Below the pieces are notes generated by a model. That model was not told where the DNA came from. It did not search any database and was given only the letters and a program-made list of their open reading frames with translations. Shown here piece after piece: positions 45,451 through 55,406 of a stretch of 64,000 nucleotides of DNA. The translations under genes and the position numbers were made by a program. Source of the DNA: Azoarcus sp. DN11 (GTDB taxonomy: Bacteria > Pseudomonadota > Gammaproteobacteria > Burkholderiales > Rhodocyclaceae); contig NZ_CP021731.1 of NCBI RefSeq assembly GCF_003628555.1, positions 3,906,001 to 3,970,000 on the forward strand, read 5' to 3'. Positions within the stretch are counted from its first letter, which is position 1; each line of letters begins with the position of its first letter.

Positions 45451-45512
45451 GCCACTTCGACCCACTTTTCACCACCAGCCCCCACTTTAGAGTAAAGGAA
45501 ATTGAGGGTCAA
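45451..45512 (-). promoter_or_regulatory. dcw promoter and MraZ operator
   Basis: Minus-strand -35 TTGACC (45507-45512), 17-bp spacer, -10 TAAAGT (45484-45489). Four GTGG boxes with exact 10-bp periodicity lie at 45481-45485 (GTGGG), 45471-45475 (GTGGT), 45461-45465 (GTGGG) and 45451-45455 (GTGGC). The first overlaps the -10 and the second covers the predicted start near 45477, the arrangement expected for MraZ autorepression. Confidence 0.8.
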
Positions 45513-45539
45513 GCCGAAGTCACGGACTTTTCCGTTGTT

Positions 45540-45653
45540 ACACAATGACTTATGGGCGACTGATGCGTTGCGATAAAGCCTGAAAAATCAAGGCAGATAG
45601 CGCAACTTCATGAGAAAAACCGCGAGATTCGCGCGCACTTCGGGCCCGAAGTG
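45540..45653. other. Structured spacer between mraZ promoter and rnpB terminator
   Basis: No gene. It holds a two-tier inverted repeat (GTTGCG at 45567-45572 with CGCAAC at 45601-45606, and GCCT/AGGC inside) and a perfect 18-bp palindrome CACTTCGGGCCCGAAGTG (45636-45653). Could be a protein-binding or RNA-folding region; nothing named is recognised. Confidence 0.5.
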
Positions 45654-45685
45654 GGGAACTGTGGGAAATTGCACATGAAAGTGGA
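45651..45685 (+). promoter_or_regulatory. Second MraZ-box-like array, opposite orientation
   Basis: GTGGG at 45651-45655 and 45661-45665, and GTGGA at 45681-45685, on the plus strand with the same 10-bp register (the 45671 position is degenerate). It lies about 170 bp upstream of the mraZ operator, beside the rnpB terminator. Function inferred only from spacing. Confidence 0.45.
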
Positions 45686-45686
45686 G

Positions 45687-45708
45687 AAAAACCGCCGAGG
45701 CAGCGGCG
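45687..45708 (-). terminator. Terminator of rnpB
   Basis: Minus-strand CGCCG-CTGCCT-CGGCG followed by G and TTTTT (45687-45691 on the complementary side). It stands 9 nt past the RNA 3' end. Confidence 0.75.
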
Positions 45709-45716
45709 AAACGGGA

Positions 45717-46099
45717 AGGGGAAGTTCGCCGATAAGCCGGGTTTTGTCGAACGGCCGCAACTCGCGTCGCGACCGCCGGGCAGTCATTCCTCTGGGGGCC
45801 GTGTTGCCACGGCGCTCTAGCAGCCTACCCGGGAGCAGCGCGAGCCACGCCATTGCTCCCCTATTTGGCCTTGCCCCGGATGGGGTTTGCCGTGCCAGTC
45901 CTGTTGCCAGTCCTGCGGTGGGCTCTTACCCCACCATTTCACCCTTACCTGTGCCTGAGAACAGGCCATCGGCGGTTTGCTTTCTGTTGCACTTTCCGTC
46001 GCCTCACGGCGCCCGGCCGTTAGCCGGCATCCTGCTCTGCGGGGCCCGGACTTTCCTCCACGCACACGAGGTACGCAGCGACTGCCTGGCGAACTTCCC
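45717..46099 (-). ncRNA. rnpB: RNase P RNA (M1 RNA, class A)
   Basis: About 383 nt. The 5' GGGAAGUUCGCC pairs with 3' GGCGAACUUCCC as helix P1. Conserved blocks are all present in order: GGAGGAAAGUCCGGGC, GUGCAACAGAAAGCAAACCG, CAGGUAAGGGUGAAA, GGCAAGGCCAAAUAGGGG, CCGGGUAGGCUGCU and the 3' ACCCGGCUUAUCGGC. It processes pre-tRNA 5' ends together with RnpA. Ends are estimated from helix P1. Confidence 0.97.
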
Positions 46100-46106
46100 G
46101 TCGGGG

Positions 46107-46112
46107 ATTATA
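46107..46112 (-). promoter_or_regulatory. rnpB promoter -10
   Basis: Perfect TATAAT on the minus strand, 7 bp before the GGGAAG 5' end of RNase P RNA. The -35 is not obvious. It lies just past the stop of the upstream lipoprotein gene. Confidence 0.6.
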
Positions 46113-46121
46113 CGCGAGCGC

Positions 46122-46544
46122 CTACTTCCCTGCCGGAACAAAGGTGGCGACGCCATCCCTGAAACGGAACGTGCCCAATGCAGTGCCGGGAGCGCCCCCC
46201 GCGGCATTGTCCCAATCCTGCACCTGGCATTTTTCGGTGCTGGCGAGATACCAGCGACTGCCCTGATGCAGCGCCCACAGGTGGTCGCCCGCCCCAAACA
46301 CTTCCATCGGCGTCATTTCGGTGCCGTCCGGGTGGATGGCGACGCGGTTCTGGCAATGTGGCAAGCGCGAGGCGATCACCGCCTGGTTGACGGTGCTCTG
46401 CCAGAAGTACGGCTTCTCGCGCACGAGGATCAGCGCGTGCTGACTCCCCTCGATCATGTACGCGGTGGCGCTGTTCTCGCACGCTGCGAGCAGCGGCAGC
46501 AGCAGCACCAGCGCGGCAAACGGTTTCATCCTCGCACCCAGCAT
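46122..46544 (-). CDS. Putative lipoprotein of unknown function
   Basis: 140 residues. Signal peptide with lipobox LLAAC, Cys22 being the lipidated residue; the residues after it (ENSATAYMIEGSQHALILVREKPYFWQSTVNQAVIASRLPHCQNR) are a small soluble domain I do not recognise. ATG 46544 is preferred for its GGGGAGGGGGC ribosome site; ATG 46529 is the alternative. It follows pyrC by 14 bp on the same strand. Confidence 0.75.
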   Translation of the reverse strand: MLGARMKPFAALVLLLPLLAACENSATAYMIEGSQHALILVREKPYFWQSTVNQAVIASRLPHCQNRVAIHPDGTEMTPMEVFGAGDHLWALHQGSRWYLASTEKCQVQDWDNAAGGAPGTALGTFRFRDGVATFVPAGK

Positions 46545-46558
46545 GCCCCCTCCCCGGA

Positions 46559-47593
46559 TCAGAGCAAACGCCAGCCGACTTTTTCGCCCGCACGCAACGG
46601 CACCAACGGATCGCCCGGCAGGTAGTCGTAGCCCGCCGGCACATCCCACGCCTGCTTCGCCAGCGTGATGCGCCCGGCATTGGGCGGCAGCCCGTAGAAC
46701 GCCGGCCCGTTCAGGCTCGCAAAGGCTTCGAGCTTGTCCAGCGCACCGGCCTGCTCAAAGGCCTCGGCATAGAGTTCGATGCCGGCGTGCGCCGTGTAGC
46801 AGCCGGCGCAACCGCAGGCCGCCTCCTTCGTCGAACGCGCATGCGGCGCGGAATCGGTGCCGAGGAAGAACTTCGCGCTGCCGGAGGTCGCGACCTCGAT
46901 CAGCGCGCGCCGGTGCGTTTCGCGCTTGAGCACCGGCAGGCAATAGTAATGAGGACGGATGCCGCCCGCAAAGATCGCATTGCGGTTGAGCAGCAGGTGG
47001 TGGGCGGTGATCGTCGCGCCGACATTGGGACCTGCCGCATTCACGAACTGCGCGGCGTCGGCCGTCGTGATGTGTTCGAACACGACGCGCAGCGCGGGGA
47101 AACGCTGCGTCAGCGGCGCGAGGACCTGGTCGATGAAGACCTGCTCGCGGTCGAAGACATCGACATCGCCGTGCGTGACCTCACCGTGCACGCACAGCAC
47201 CACGCCGAGCTGCTCCATGCGCGCGAGCACCGGCCAGACCTTGTCGATCCCCGTCACGCCTGCGTCCGAGTTGGTCGTGGCACCGGCGGGGTAGAGCTTC
47301 ACCGCGATCACCGCGCCGCTCGCCTTCGCGCGATCGATCTCGTCCGGCGCCGTGTTGTCCGTGAGATACAGGCTCATCAGCGGCTGGAATGCGACGCCGG
47401 CCGGCACTGCCGCGAGGATGCGGTCGCGGTACCCGAGCGCCTGCGCGGTCGTCGTGACCGGGGGGCGCAGGTTGGGCATGATGAGCGCCCGACCGAAACG
47501 CTGCGCCGTATGCGGAACGACGGCCGCCAGTGCCGCGCCGTCACGCACGTGAAGGTGCCAGTCGTCGGGGCGAATCAGGGAAAGGGTCTGCAT
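46559..47593 (-). CDS. pyrC: Dihydroorotase (class II)
   Basis: 344 residues, E. coli PyrC-like length. Cyclises carbamoyl-aspartate to dihydroorotate in pyrimidine synthesis. Zinc ligands sit in HLHVRDG, the carboxylated Lys in [13 protein letters not shown], and further metal-site residues in CVHGEV, FEHITT and [11 protein letters not shown] 47593 ([16 protein letters not shown]) is the family start. Confidence 0.97.
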   Translation of the reverse strand: MQTLSLIRPDDWHLHVRDGAALAAVVPHTAQRFGRALIMPNLRPPVTTTAQALGYRDRILAAVPAGVAFQPLMSLYLTDNTAPDEIDRAKASGAVIAVKLYPAGATTNSDAGVTGIDKVWPVLARMEQLGVVLCVHGEVTHGDVDVFDREQVFIDQVLAPLTQRFPALRVVFEHITTADAAQFVNAAGPNVGATITAHHLLLNRNAIFAGGIRPHYYCLPVLKRETHRRALIEVATSGSAKFFLGTDSAPHARSTKEAACGCAGCYTAHAGIELYAEAFEQAGALDKLEAFASLNGPAFYGLPPNAGRITLAKQAWDVPAGYDYLPGDPLVPLRAGEKVGWRLL

Positions 47594-47633
47594 GGTGTTC
47601 CTGGATCGGATGTTGGCGCAATTATATGCACGC

Positions 47634-48494
47634 TCAGCCGCCCTTGAGCTCCAGCGCACGAGCATAGAGCGTGTTGCGCGCCGCGCCGGTGATCTCCGCG
47701 GCAAGGCGCGCGGCACTCTTGACCGGCAGTTCCGCCAGCAGCAGCGCCAGCACCCGCTCGGCCTCGGCACCCAGCCCCTCTGCGGCCGGGGCGCCGGCAA
47801 CGATCAGGACGAACTCGCCGCGGCAACGGTTCGGATCCGCAGCGAGCCAGGCCGGAGCCGCTCCCAGCGGCATGCGGGCGATCTGTTCGTAGATCTTCGT
47901 GATCTCGCGCGCGATCACGATGTCGCGCACAGGCTCCAGCACCGCGGCGAGGTCGGCCACGCACTCGGCGATGCGGTGCGGCGATTCGTAGAACACCAGC
48001 GGCACCGTCTGCGCACGCAGATCCTCGATCGCGGCGCGACGGGCCGCCTGCTTCGCCGGCAGGAATCCGACGAAACGGAAGCCGTCATCGACGAAGCCGG
48101 ACGCCGACAGCGCGGCGATGGCTGCACACGGTCCGGGCACCGGCACGACCGGGAATCCCGCCTCGCGCACGCGCGCCACCGCCCGCGCGCCGGGATCCGA
48201 GATCGCAGGCGTGCCCGCGTCGCTGATCAGCGCAACCTGCCGGCCCGCCTCCAGCATGCGGATCACCTGCCCGACCGCCGCCTGCTCGTTGTGCTCGTGC
48301 AGCGCGAAGAGCTTCGTGCGGATGCCGAGGGCATCGAGCAGGCGCTGGCTGTGCCGCGTGTCCTCGGCGGCGATCGCATCGACCCCCGCCAGCACGGCCT
48401 GCGCACGGATGCCGATATCCTGAAGATTCCCGAGCGGCGTCGCCACCACATACAATGACGGGGTACTGGAAAGGGGCGACGGACTGGTGGTCAT
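47634..48494 (-). CDS. rsmI: 16S rRNA (cytidine-1402-2'-O)-methyltransferase
   Basis: 286 residues of the tetrapyrrole-methylase superfamily (YraL). [23 protein letters not shown] is the signature start; [17 protein letters not shown] and FYESPHRI follow. It modifies the same nucleotide as RsmH, encoded in this window. Its ATG shares the CATG at 48492-48495 with the divergent yraN start. No strong ribosome site is seen. Confidence 0.96.
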   Translation of the reverse strand: MTTSPSPLSSTPSLYVVATPLGNLQDIGIRAQAVLAGVDAIAAEDTRHSQRLLDALGIRTKLFALHEHNEQAAVGQVIRMLEAGRQVALISDAGTPAISDPGARAVARVREAGFPVVPVPGPCAAIAALSASGFVDDGFRFVGFLPAKQAARRAAIEDLRAQTVPLVFYESPHRIAECVADLAAVLEPVRDIVIAREITKIYEQIARMPLGAAPAWLAADPNRCRGEFVLIVAGAPAAEGLGAEAERVLALLLAELPVKSAARLAAEITGAARNTLYARALELKGG

Positions 48495-48912
48495 GGAAGC
48501 CGAAGGACGAGGCAAAAGGGAAGGCATTGTCCGGCGCGCGACGCCCGGGACGCAAGGGCGCGGACAGGCGGGCGAGGATCTCGCGGAACGCTTCCTGGTG
48601 CGCCGGGGCCTCGTCGTTCTCGGCCGCAACGTGCGCTGCCGCGGCGGCGAGGTCGATCTGGTGTGCCTCGACCGCGGCACGGTGGTGTTCGTCGAGGTCC
48701 GCCTGCGCAGCAATCCGCGCTTCGGCGGCGCGGCCGCCAGCATTACCGCGACCAAGCGCCGGCGCATCGTGCTGGCGGCGCGCTGGTGGCTCGCGGGCGC
48801 GGGCAGGTGCCACACCGAGCGGCCCTGCCGCTTCGATGCCGTGCTGATGAACGCGCTCGACGAAGGCGCGATCGAATGGCTGCGCGGGGCATTCGACGCC
48901 GGCGCGTGGTAA
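48493..48912 (+). CDS. YraN/UPF0102 nuclease-fold protein
   Basis: 139 residues. Endonuclease-like fold with GRGQAGEDLAERFLVRRGLVVLGRNVRCRGGEVDLVCLDRGTVVFVEVRLRSN, where E, D and the ExR motif align with the PD-(D/E)XK core. Function not established. Start is unsure: ATG 48493 overlaps the rsmI ATG head-to-head, GTG 48487 is an alternative. In E. coli the order is yraL-lpoA-yraN-diaA-dolP; here lpoA is absent and rsmI is reversed. Confidence 0.88.
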   Translation: MEAEGRGKREGIVRRATPGTQGRGQAGEDLAERFLVRRGLVVLGRNVRCRGGEVDLVCLDRGTVVFVEVRLRSNPRFGGAAASITATKRRRIVLAARWWLAGAGRCHTERPCRFDAVLMNALDEGAIEWLRGAFDAGAW

Positions 48913-48998
48913 GCATCTGTAAGGAATCCCTCCGCCGACACGTGCGACACGCCACACTCGCGCTGCGTGGCCCCGCGGCGAGGCCGGCATTCGCCTCA

Positions 48999-49007
48999 TG
49001 CTAGACT
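48999..49007 (+). promoter_or_regulatory. Extended -10 candidate before the SIS-domain gene
   Basis: TGC TAGACT, -10 at 49002-49007, about 33 bp upstream of the ATG at 49040. -35 is poor. Confidence 0.35.
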
Positions 49008-49027
49008 TTGCCCCTAAAAAAATGTAA

Positions 49028-49633
<606 letters not shown>

Positions 49634-49634
49634 C

Positions 49635-50267
49635 ATGAACAACAAGACTCTTCTGGCCAACCGGCGAACCCTCATCCTCGGCCTGGCCGCCGCGGCGACG
49701 CTGCCGCTGCTGCAGGGCTGCCTCCCGCTGGTCGCGGGCGGGGTCGGCGCCGGCGCGGTCATGGCCACCGACCGCCGCACCTCGGGCGCCTACGTCGAAG
49801 ACGAGGGCATCGAATGGCGCACGTCGAGCGCGCTGCGCGACCGCCTCGGCGACGCCGTGCATATCAACGTGACCGCATTCAACCGCAATGTGCTGCTGAC
49901 CGGCGAAGCCCCCACCGAGGCGCATCGTGCCGAGGCCGAGCGCGTCGCGGGCGGCATCGCGAATGTCAAGGGCATCGTCAACGAGATCCAGGTGGCCGGC
50001 ATCTCGTCGCTGACTTCGCGCGGCAACGACTCGCTGCTCACGTCCAAGGTGAAGGCGCGCTTCGTCGACGCGGCACAATTCAGCGCCAATCACGTCAAGG
50101 TCGTGACCGAAGCCGGAACGGTCTTCCTGCTCGGCATCGTGACGCGCCGCGAGGCCGACGCCGCGACCGAAATCGCGCGCCGCACCGAGGGCGTACGCAA
50201 GGTCGTGAAGGTGTTCGAGTACATCACCGACCAGCAGGCCCGCCAGCTCGAAGGCAAGAAGGACTGA
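49635..50267 (+). CDS. dolP: BON-domain outer-membrane lipoprotein, DolP-like
   Basis: 210 residues. Signal peptide with a twin Arg near the start (NRRTLILGLAAAATLPLLQGC), lipidated Cys29, then two BON domains (about 60-130: LRDRLGDAVHINVTAFNRNVLLTGEAPTEAHRAEAERV; about 140-200: LTSKVKARFVDAAQFSANHVKVVTEAGTVFLLGIV). E. coli DolP (YraP) keeps the outer membrane intact. Assignment supported by the adjacent diaA-type gene. Confidence 0.9.
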   Translation: MNNKTLLANRRTLILGLAAAATLPLLQGCLPLVAGGVGAGAVMATDRRTSGAYVEDEGIEWRTSSALRDRLGDAVHINVTAFNRNVLLTGEAPTEAHRAEAERVAGGIANVKGIVNEIQVAGISSLTSRGNDSLLTSKVKARFVDAAQFSANHVKVVTEAGTVFLLGIVTRREADAATEIARRTEGVRKVVKVFEYITDQQARQLEGKKD

Positions 50268-50302
50268 AGCACGCCGGATCGGCGGCGGCCAGGCTGTGGG
50301 CA

Positions 50303-50323
50303 GGCGCGGTTCACGACCGCGCC
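50303..50323. terminator. Terminator between dolP and mpl
   Basis: Perfect 8-bp stem GGCGCGGT/ACCGCGCC with loop TCACG, between two converging genes. The plus-strand trailer is CTTGTTCC. May serve both. Confidence 0.6.
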
Positions 50324-50332
50324 CTTGTTCCG

Positions 50333-51691
50333 TCAATCCGCGCTACGCGAGCGCAGCGCGGCCAGCAGCTTTTCGTGCACGCCGCCGAAGCCGCCGTTGC
50401 TCATGACCAGCACGTGGTCGCCCGGACGGGCCTCGGCCACGACCGCCGCCACCAGTTCGTCCAGCGTATCGAAAGCCCCTGCCCGCTCGCCCAGCGGCGC
50501 GAGTACCTCGCCGGCGTCCCAGCCCAAGCCGTTCGCGTAGCAAAAGACGCGATCGGCCAACGCCAGGCTCGCCGGCAGGCGGCTCTTCATCACCCCGAGC
50601 TTCATCGTGTTCGAGCGCGGCTCGAGCACTGCGAGGATGCGCCCCTGCGCTTCCTTCCGCCGCAACCCTTCGACGGTGAGCGCGATGGCGGTCGGATGGT
50701 GGGCGAAATCGTCATAGACGGTCACGCCGCCGACACGCCCGCGTACTTCCATGCGCCGCTTGATGCCCTCGAAGCGCGCGAGGCTCGCGATCGCCTGCGC
50801 GGGGGTAACGCCGACATGGCGCGCAGCAGCGATCGCAGCGAGCGCGTTGCTGCGGTTGTGGCTGCCCGACATCGGCATCGCCACGCGCCCGAGCTCCTCG
50901 CCACGCAGGCGGAACACCGCCTCGCCTTCATCCGCGCCGGGCTCCACCGACCACTGTGCCGCATCGCCGAACCACTCCAGCTCCGACCAGCAGCCGCGCG
51001 CCAGCACCCGCTTCAGGCTGTCCTCGCCCGCGTTCGCAAGAATGCGGCCCGAGGCGGGAATCGTGCGCACGAGGTGGTGGAACTGCGTCTCGATCGCCGC
51101 GAGATCCGCGAAGATGTCCGCGTGATCGAATTCGAGGTTGTTGAGAATCGCGGTGCGCGGACGGTAATGCACGAATTTCGAGCGCTTGTCGCAGAACGCC
51201 GTGTCGTACTCGTCCGCCTCGATTACGAAGAAGGGCGAGTCGGTGAGTCGCGCCGACACGCCGAAGTTGCCCGGCACCCCGCCGACCAGGAAGCCCGGAT
51301 TGAGCCCCGCGTCCTCGAGCATCCACGCGAGCATCGAAGTCGTCGTCGTCTTGCCATGCGTACCGGCGACGGCAAGCACCCAGCGCCCCTGCAGCACATG
51401 CTCGGCGAGCCACTGCGGGCCCGACACGTAGGGCAAACCGCGTTCCAGGATCGCCTCGAGCAGCGGGTTGCCGCGCGAGATCGCGTTGCCGACGACGAAC
51501 ACGTCGGGGGCGAGATCGAGCTGCGCAGCGTCGTAACCTTCGGTCAGGCCGATGCCCTGCGCCTCGAGCTGGGTGCTCATCGGCGGATAGACGTTCGCGT
51601 CGCAACCGGTGACGGTATGCCCGGCCGACCGCGCGAGCAGCGCCACGCCGCCCATGAAGGTGCCGCAGATGCCAAGAATGTGGATATGCAT
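50333..51691 (-). CDS. mpl: UDP-MurNAc:L-Ala-gamma-D-Glu-meso-DAP ligase
   Basis: 452 residues. Mpl re-attaches recycled murein tripeptide to UDP-MurNAc. It resembles MurC but starts MHIHILGICGTFMGGVALLARSAGH, the Mpl form, and has P-loop [10 protein letters not shown] and FDHADIFADL. ATG 51691 is the family start. It stands alone, away from the dcw cluster, as in other genomes. Confidence 0.96.
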   Translation of the reverse strand: MHIHILGICGTFMGGVALLARSAGHTVTGCDANVYPPMSTQLEAQGIGLTEGYDAAQLDLAPDVFVVGNAISRGNPLLEAILERGLPYVSGPQWLAEHVLQGRWVLAVAGTHGKTTTTSMLAWMLEDAGLNPGFLVGGVPGNFGVSARLTDSPFFVIEADEYDTAFCDKRSKFVHYRPRTAILNNLEFDHADIFADLAAIETQFHHLVRTIPASGRILANAGEDSLKRVLARGCWSELEWFGDAAQWSVEPGADEGEAVFRLRGEELGRVAMPMSGSHNRSNALAAIAAARHVGVTPAQAIASLARFEGIKRRMEVRGRVGGVTVYDDFAHHPTAIALTVEGLRRKEAQGRILAVLEPRSNTMKLGVMKSRLPASLALADRVFCYANGLGWDAGEVLAPLGERAGAFDTLDELVAAVVAEARPGDHVLVMSNGGFGGVHEKLLAALRSRSAD

Positions 51692-51788
51692 CGAAACTCC
51701 GGGATTGACGGGCGGCTGCAATGTGCCTGAAACCGGCCCGTGTAGAATGGAGCGCATTCTACCTCGACCGTCAGCCGGACTCGCGACC

Positions 51789-52400
51789 ATGACTTTCCGC
51801 GCGCCTCCCTCCCGCTCCGGAACCCTGCGGCGCGAAATCGCCGCCGCAGCGGCCCGCATGATGGCCGAAGACGGCATCAGCGATTTCGGCTTCGCCAAGC
51901 GCAAGGCCGCCCGCCAGCTCGGCGCCTCCGACACCGACTCGCTGCCCAACAATGCCGAGATCGAAGCCGAATTGCGGGCGTGGCAGGCGCTCTACCAGGA
52001 CGAGGAGCAGACGGAACGGCTCCTCGAGATGCGACACGCGGCGGTCGGCGTGATGCGCCTGCTCGACGAATTCCGCCCCTACCTCACCGGCGGCGTGCTG
52101 GACGGCACGGCGGGCCGCTATACCGAGGTCGACATCGAACTCTTCCCCGAGAGCGCGAAGGAAGTCGAAATCTTCTTCCTCAACCACGGCATCACTTACG
52201 AGCACCGCGAGCCTCGCCGCCCCGCGCCCAACGCCCCCGAAGCGATCCTCAGCTTCGAGTGGGAGCAGGTACCGATCCGCCTGTCGGTGTATCAGGCGCA
52301 CGCCGAGCGATCCGGCCGACGGCACGCGGACCGGGCGCGGCTGCCCGCCGTCGAGGCCCTGCTGGTGCAGGAGCACGGCGAAATGGAACCGGCACGCTGA
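51789..52400 (+). CDS. Putative nucleotidyltransferase-fold protein
   Basis: 203 residues. The N-terminal part is alpha-helical (LRREIAAAAARMMAEDGISDFGFAKRKAARQLG). The centre, FRPYLTGGVLDGTAGRYTEVDIELFPESAKEVEIFFLN, matches a nucleotidyltransferase pattern, but the usual GS is GG and DxD reads as VDIEL, so activity is doubtful. No function is known to me. It is divergent from mpl and followed 12 bp later by a thioredoxin-like gene, with which it may be co-transcribed. Confidence 0.7.
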   Translation: MTFRAPPSRSGTLRREIAAAAARMMAEDGISDFGFAKRKAARQLGASDTDSLPNNAEIEAELRAWQALYQDEEQTERLLEMRHAAVGVMRLLDEFRPYLTGGVLDGTAGRYTEVDIELFPESAKEVEIFFLNHGITYEHREPRRPAPNAPEAILSFEWEQVPIRLSVYQAHAERSGRRHADRARLPAVEALLVQEHGEMEPAR

Positions 52401-52412
52401 GCGGATACCCCC

Positions 52413-52967
52413 ATGAAACCCACCACCCGCAACGCCCTGATCGTCACCGTCGCGGCAATCGCCGCACTGGGCGGTTACCTCGCCCAACGCTCGATCGCCC
52501 CCTCCCCCGCCTCGGGCGCACCACAGGTCACCCGCGACGCCGGCGCGCCGATCCTCGCGTTGAACCTGCCGGACAGCAATGGCGCGAACCAGGCTCTCGC
52601 GCAGTGGCGCGGCAAGGTGCTGGTGGTCAACTTCTGGGCCACGTGGTGCCCGCCCTGCCTGCACGAGATCCCGGAGTTCTCCGCCGTCAGCCGGCGCTTC
52701 GCCGACGCACCGGTGCAATTCGTCGGCATCGGCATCGACCAGCCCGACAACGTGCGCAAATTCGCCGAGGAGAACAAGGTTCCCTACCCGCTGCTGATTG
52801 CCCCGCTGCAGACGCTGGCCGTGACGAGCGCGCTCGGAAACAGCACCCAGGCGCTCCCATTCACCGCGATCTTCGACCGGCAGGGAGAACTGGATTTCGT
52901 GAAGCTCGGCACCTTGAACGAAGCCGAACTAGAAGGCAAAATTCGCGCACTTCTTGCGTCGCGATAG
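52413..52967 (+). CDS. TlpA-family thiol-disulfide oxidoreductase
   Basis: 184 residues. N-terminal signal anchor ([18 protein letters not shown]) points the rest to the periplasm. Thioredoxin fold with WCPPC (Cys79, Cys82), [13 protein letters not shown] before it, and the cis-Pro region [15 protein letters not shown]. Related to TlpA/ResA, reductants in cytochrome c maturation; the partner here is unknown. Confidence 0.9.
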   Translation: MKPTTRNALIVTVAAIAALGGYLAQRSIAPSPASGAPQVTRDAGAPILALNLPDSNGANQALAQWRGKVLVVNFWATWCPPCLHEIPEFSAVSRRFADAPVQFVGIGIDQPDNVRKFAEENKVPYPLLIAPLQTLAVTSALGNSTQALPFTAIFDRQGELDFVKLGTLNEAELEGKIRALLASR

Positions 52968-53025
52968 GGGGCTGCGAAATGTCTCCGCTGGACAAAGTGC
53001 CACGATCTGCGGCAAACTTGTCGTC

Positions 53026-53517
53026 ATGACGCGCTCAAAACGCAGCAAGACCACCGAGGCGCCGCCCCCTCCGCAGACCCGGATCCTGGTCCTGCACGGC
53101 CCCAACCTGAACCTCCTCGGCACTCGCGAACCGGATGTGTACGGCCGCACCACGCTGGCCGACATCCATTCCGCAATGGATGCGCGCGGCCGCGCCGCGG
53201 GCGTCGTGGTCGAATCCTTCCAGAGCAATCACGAGGGGCAGCTCATCGACCGCATCCAGGCCGCGGCCGCCGAAGCCGTCGACTACATCATCATCAACCC
53301 CGCGGGTTACAGCCACACCAGCGTCGCGCTGCGCGACGCACTGGCCGCGGTGGCGATTCCCTACGTGGAAGTGCACCTGTCGAACATCCACGCACGGGAA
53401 CCGTTCCGGCATCACTCCTATTTTTCCGATCGCGCCGTCGGCGTGATTTGCGGACTGGGCGCCTACGGCTACATGGCCGCACTCGAATTCGCCCTCACGC
53501 AACTGCGGAAAACCTGA
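53026..53517 (+). CDS. aroQ: Type II 3-dehydroquinate dehydratase
   Basis: 163 residues. Shikimate pathway. [21 protein letters not shown] is the core start with the catalytic Tyr; [30 protein letters not shown] with catalytic His, and [18 protein letters not shown] follow. The first 17 residues, rich in Pro and Lys, are an N-terminal extension beyond the usual MARILVLHG start. Classic aroQ-accB-accC order. Confidence 0.96.
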   Translation: MTRSKRSKTTEAPPPPQTRILVLHGPNLNLLGTREPDVYGRTTLADIHSAMDARGRAAGVVVESFQSNHEGQLIDRIQAAAAEAVDYIIINPAGYSHTSVALRDALAAVAIPYVEVHLSNIHAREPFRHHSYFSDRAVGVICGLGAYGYMAALEFALTQLRKT

Positions 53518-53569
53518 ATACCAACACACTCTGGGCACCCTTGAGGTGCCGTCTCGTCCGGAGAACAGC

Positions 53570-54016
53570 ATGGATCTGCGCAAGCTGAAGAAACTGATCG
53601 ACCTTGTCCAGGAATCGGGCATTTCCGAACTGGAGGTCACCGAGGGCGAAGAAAAGGTGCGCATCGCCAAGCACATCGCCGCGCCGGCTGCCCCCGCCTA
53701 CCTCGCACCGGCTCCGCTGGCCGCCGTGGCCGCGCCGGCCGCCAATGCCGTCGCGGCGCCCGCCGCCGATGCGCTGCCCGAGGGTAGCGTCGTCAAGTCG
53801 CCGATGGTCGGCACCTTCTACCGCGCCACCGCGCCGGGCGCGAAGCCGCTCGCCGACATCGGCCAGAGCGTCGCCGTCGGCGACCGCCTGTGCATCATCG
53901 AGGCAATGAAGCTGATGAACGAGATCGAGTCGGAGTTCGCCGGCACGGTCAAGGCGATCCTGGTCGAGAATGGTCAACCGGTCGAATACGGCCAGCCGCT
54001 GTTCGTCATCGGCTAA
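53570..54016 (+). CDS. accB: Biotin carboxyl carrier protein
   Basis: 148 residues. N-terminal [32 protein letters not shown], an Ala/Pro linker (about 37-70), then the biotinyl domain with Lys114 in [11 protein letters not shown] 53570 has GGAGA upstream. A short hairpin GGCACC/GGTGCC (53534-53550) precedes it; accB is often autoregulated, but no operator is shown. Confidence 0.97.
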   Translation: MDLRKLKKLIDLVQESGISELEVTEGEEKVRIAKHIAAPAAPAYLAPAPLAAVAAPAANAVAAPAADALPEGSVVKSPMVGTFYRATAPGAKPLADIGQSVAVGDRLCIIEAMKLMNEIESEFAGTVKAILVENGQPVEYGQPLFVIG

Positions 54017-54025
54017 TCGCACGCC

Positions 54026-55387
54026 ATGTTCGAAAAGATCCTGATCGCAAACCGCGGCGAAATAGCCCTTCGGGTCTTGCGCGCCTGCCGCGAACTCGGC
54101 ATCCGCACCGTCGCCGTGCACTCGGTCGCCGACACCGAAGCCAAGTACGTGAAGCTCGCCGACGAGTCGGTGTGCATCGGTCCGGCCGCCTCGGCACTGA
54201 GCTACCTCAACGTTCCCGCCATCATCTCGGCAGCGGAAGTCACCGATGCCGAGGCAATCCATCCCGGCTACGGTTTCCTCTCCGAAAACGCCGATTTCGC
54301 GGAGCGCGTCGAGCAGTCGGGGTTCGCGTTCATCGGCCCGCGCGCCGAGACGATCCGCCTGATGGGCGACAAGGTCAGCGCGAAGGACACGATGAAGGCA
54401 GCGGGAGTGCCCTGCGTGCCCGGCTCCGACGGCGCGCTGCCCGAGGAACCGAAGGAAATCGTCAAGATCGCACGCAACATCGGCTATCCGGTGATCATCA
54501 AGGCAGCGGGCGGCGGCGGCGGCCGCGGCATGCGCGTGGTGCACACCGAGGCGGCGCTGCTCAACGCCGTGCAGACGACGCGCGCCGAAGCGCAGGCGGC
54601 ATTCGGCAACCCGGTCGTCTACCTGGAGAAATTCCTCGAGAACCCGCGCCACGTGGAAATCCAGGTGCTGGCCGACGAGCACGGCAACGCCGTGTATCTG
54701 GGCGAGCGCGACTGCTCGATGCAGCGCCGCCACCAGAAAGTCATCGAGGAAGCCCCCGCGCCCGGCATCGAACGCAAGGCCATTGCCAAGGTCGGCGAGC
54801 GCTGCGCCGAAGCCTGCCGCAAGATCGGCTACCGTGGCGCGGGCACCTTCGAGTTCCTGTACGAGAACGGCGAGTTCTACTTCATCGAGATGAACACGCG
54901 CGTACAGGTCGAGCACCCGGTCACCGAGCTCATCACCGGCATCGACATCGTGCAGGCCCAGATCCGCATCGCGGCCAACGAAAAGCTTTGGTTCGGCCAG
55001 AAGGACATCGTCTTCCGCGGCCACGCGGTCGAATGCCGCATCAACGCCGAGGACCCGTTCAGGTTCACCCCCTGCCCCGGCAAGATCAGCAACTGGCACA
55101 CGCCGGGCGGCCCCGGCATCCGCGTCGATTCGCACGTCTACAACGGCTACACGATCCCGCCGCACTACGACTCCATGATCGGCAAGCTGATCGCCTTCGG
55201 CGACACGCGCGAACAGGCGATCCGCCGCATGCGCATCGCGCTCTCGGAGATGGTCGTCGAGGGGATCAAGACCAATGTCCCGCTGCACCAGGAACTGATG
55301 CTCGACGCACGCTTCATGGAAGGCGGCACCAGCATCCACTACCTGGAGAACAAACTGGCCGACCGCAGCGAAGTCAAGAAGAGCTGA
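54026..55387 (+). CDS. accC: Acetyl-CoA carboxylase biotin carboxylase subunit
   Basis: 453 residues. [40 protein letters not shown], the glycine-rich ATP loop [11 protein letters not shown], and [14 protein letters not shown] are hallmarks of ATP-grasp biotin carboxylase. It carboxylates biotin on AccB; the two genes are 9 bp apart. Confidence 0.98.
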   Translation: MFEKILIANRGEIALRVLRACRELGIRTVAVHSVADTEAKYVKLADESVCIGPAASALSYLNVPAIISAAEVTDAEAIHPGYGFLSENADFAERVEQSGFAFIGPRAETIRLMGDKVSAKDTMKAAGVPCVPGSDGALPEEPKEIVKIARNIGYPVIIKAAGGGGGRGMRVVHTEAALLNAVQTTRAEAQAAFGNPVVYLEKFLENPRHVEIQVLADEHGNAVYLGERDCSMQRRHQKVIEEAPAPGIERKAIAKVGERCAEACRKIGYRGAGTFEFLYENGEFYFIEMNTRVQVEHPVTELITGIDIVQAQIRIAANEKLWFGQKDIVFRGHAVECRINAEDPFRFTPCPGKISNWHTPGGPGIRVDSHVYNGYTIPPHYDSMIGKLIAFGDTREQAIRRMRIALSEMVVEGIKTNVPLHQELMLDARFMEGGTSIHYLENKLADRSEVKKS

Positions 55388-55406
55388 CGCGCAGGAATTG
55401 CCGAAC

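Noticed and set aside
45608..46625. Open frames on both strands across 45608-46625
   Set aside because: They run over the RNase P RNA gene; RNA conservation explains the sequence.
53534..53550. Hairpin GGCACC/GGTGCC before accB as a terminator or riboswitch
   Set aside because: Only 6 bp, no U-run and no known fold; kept as a note under accB.
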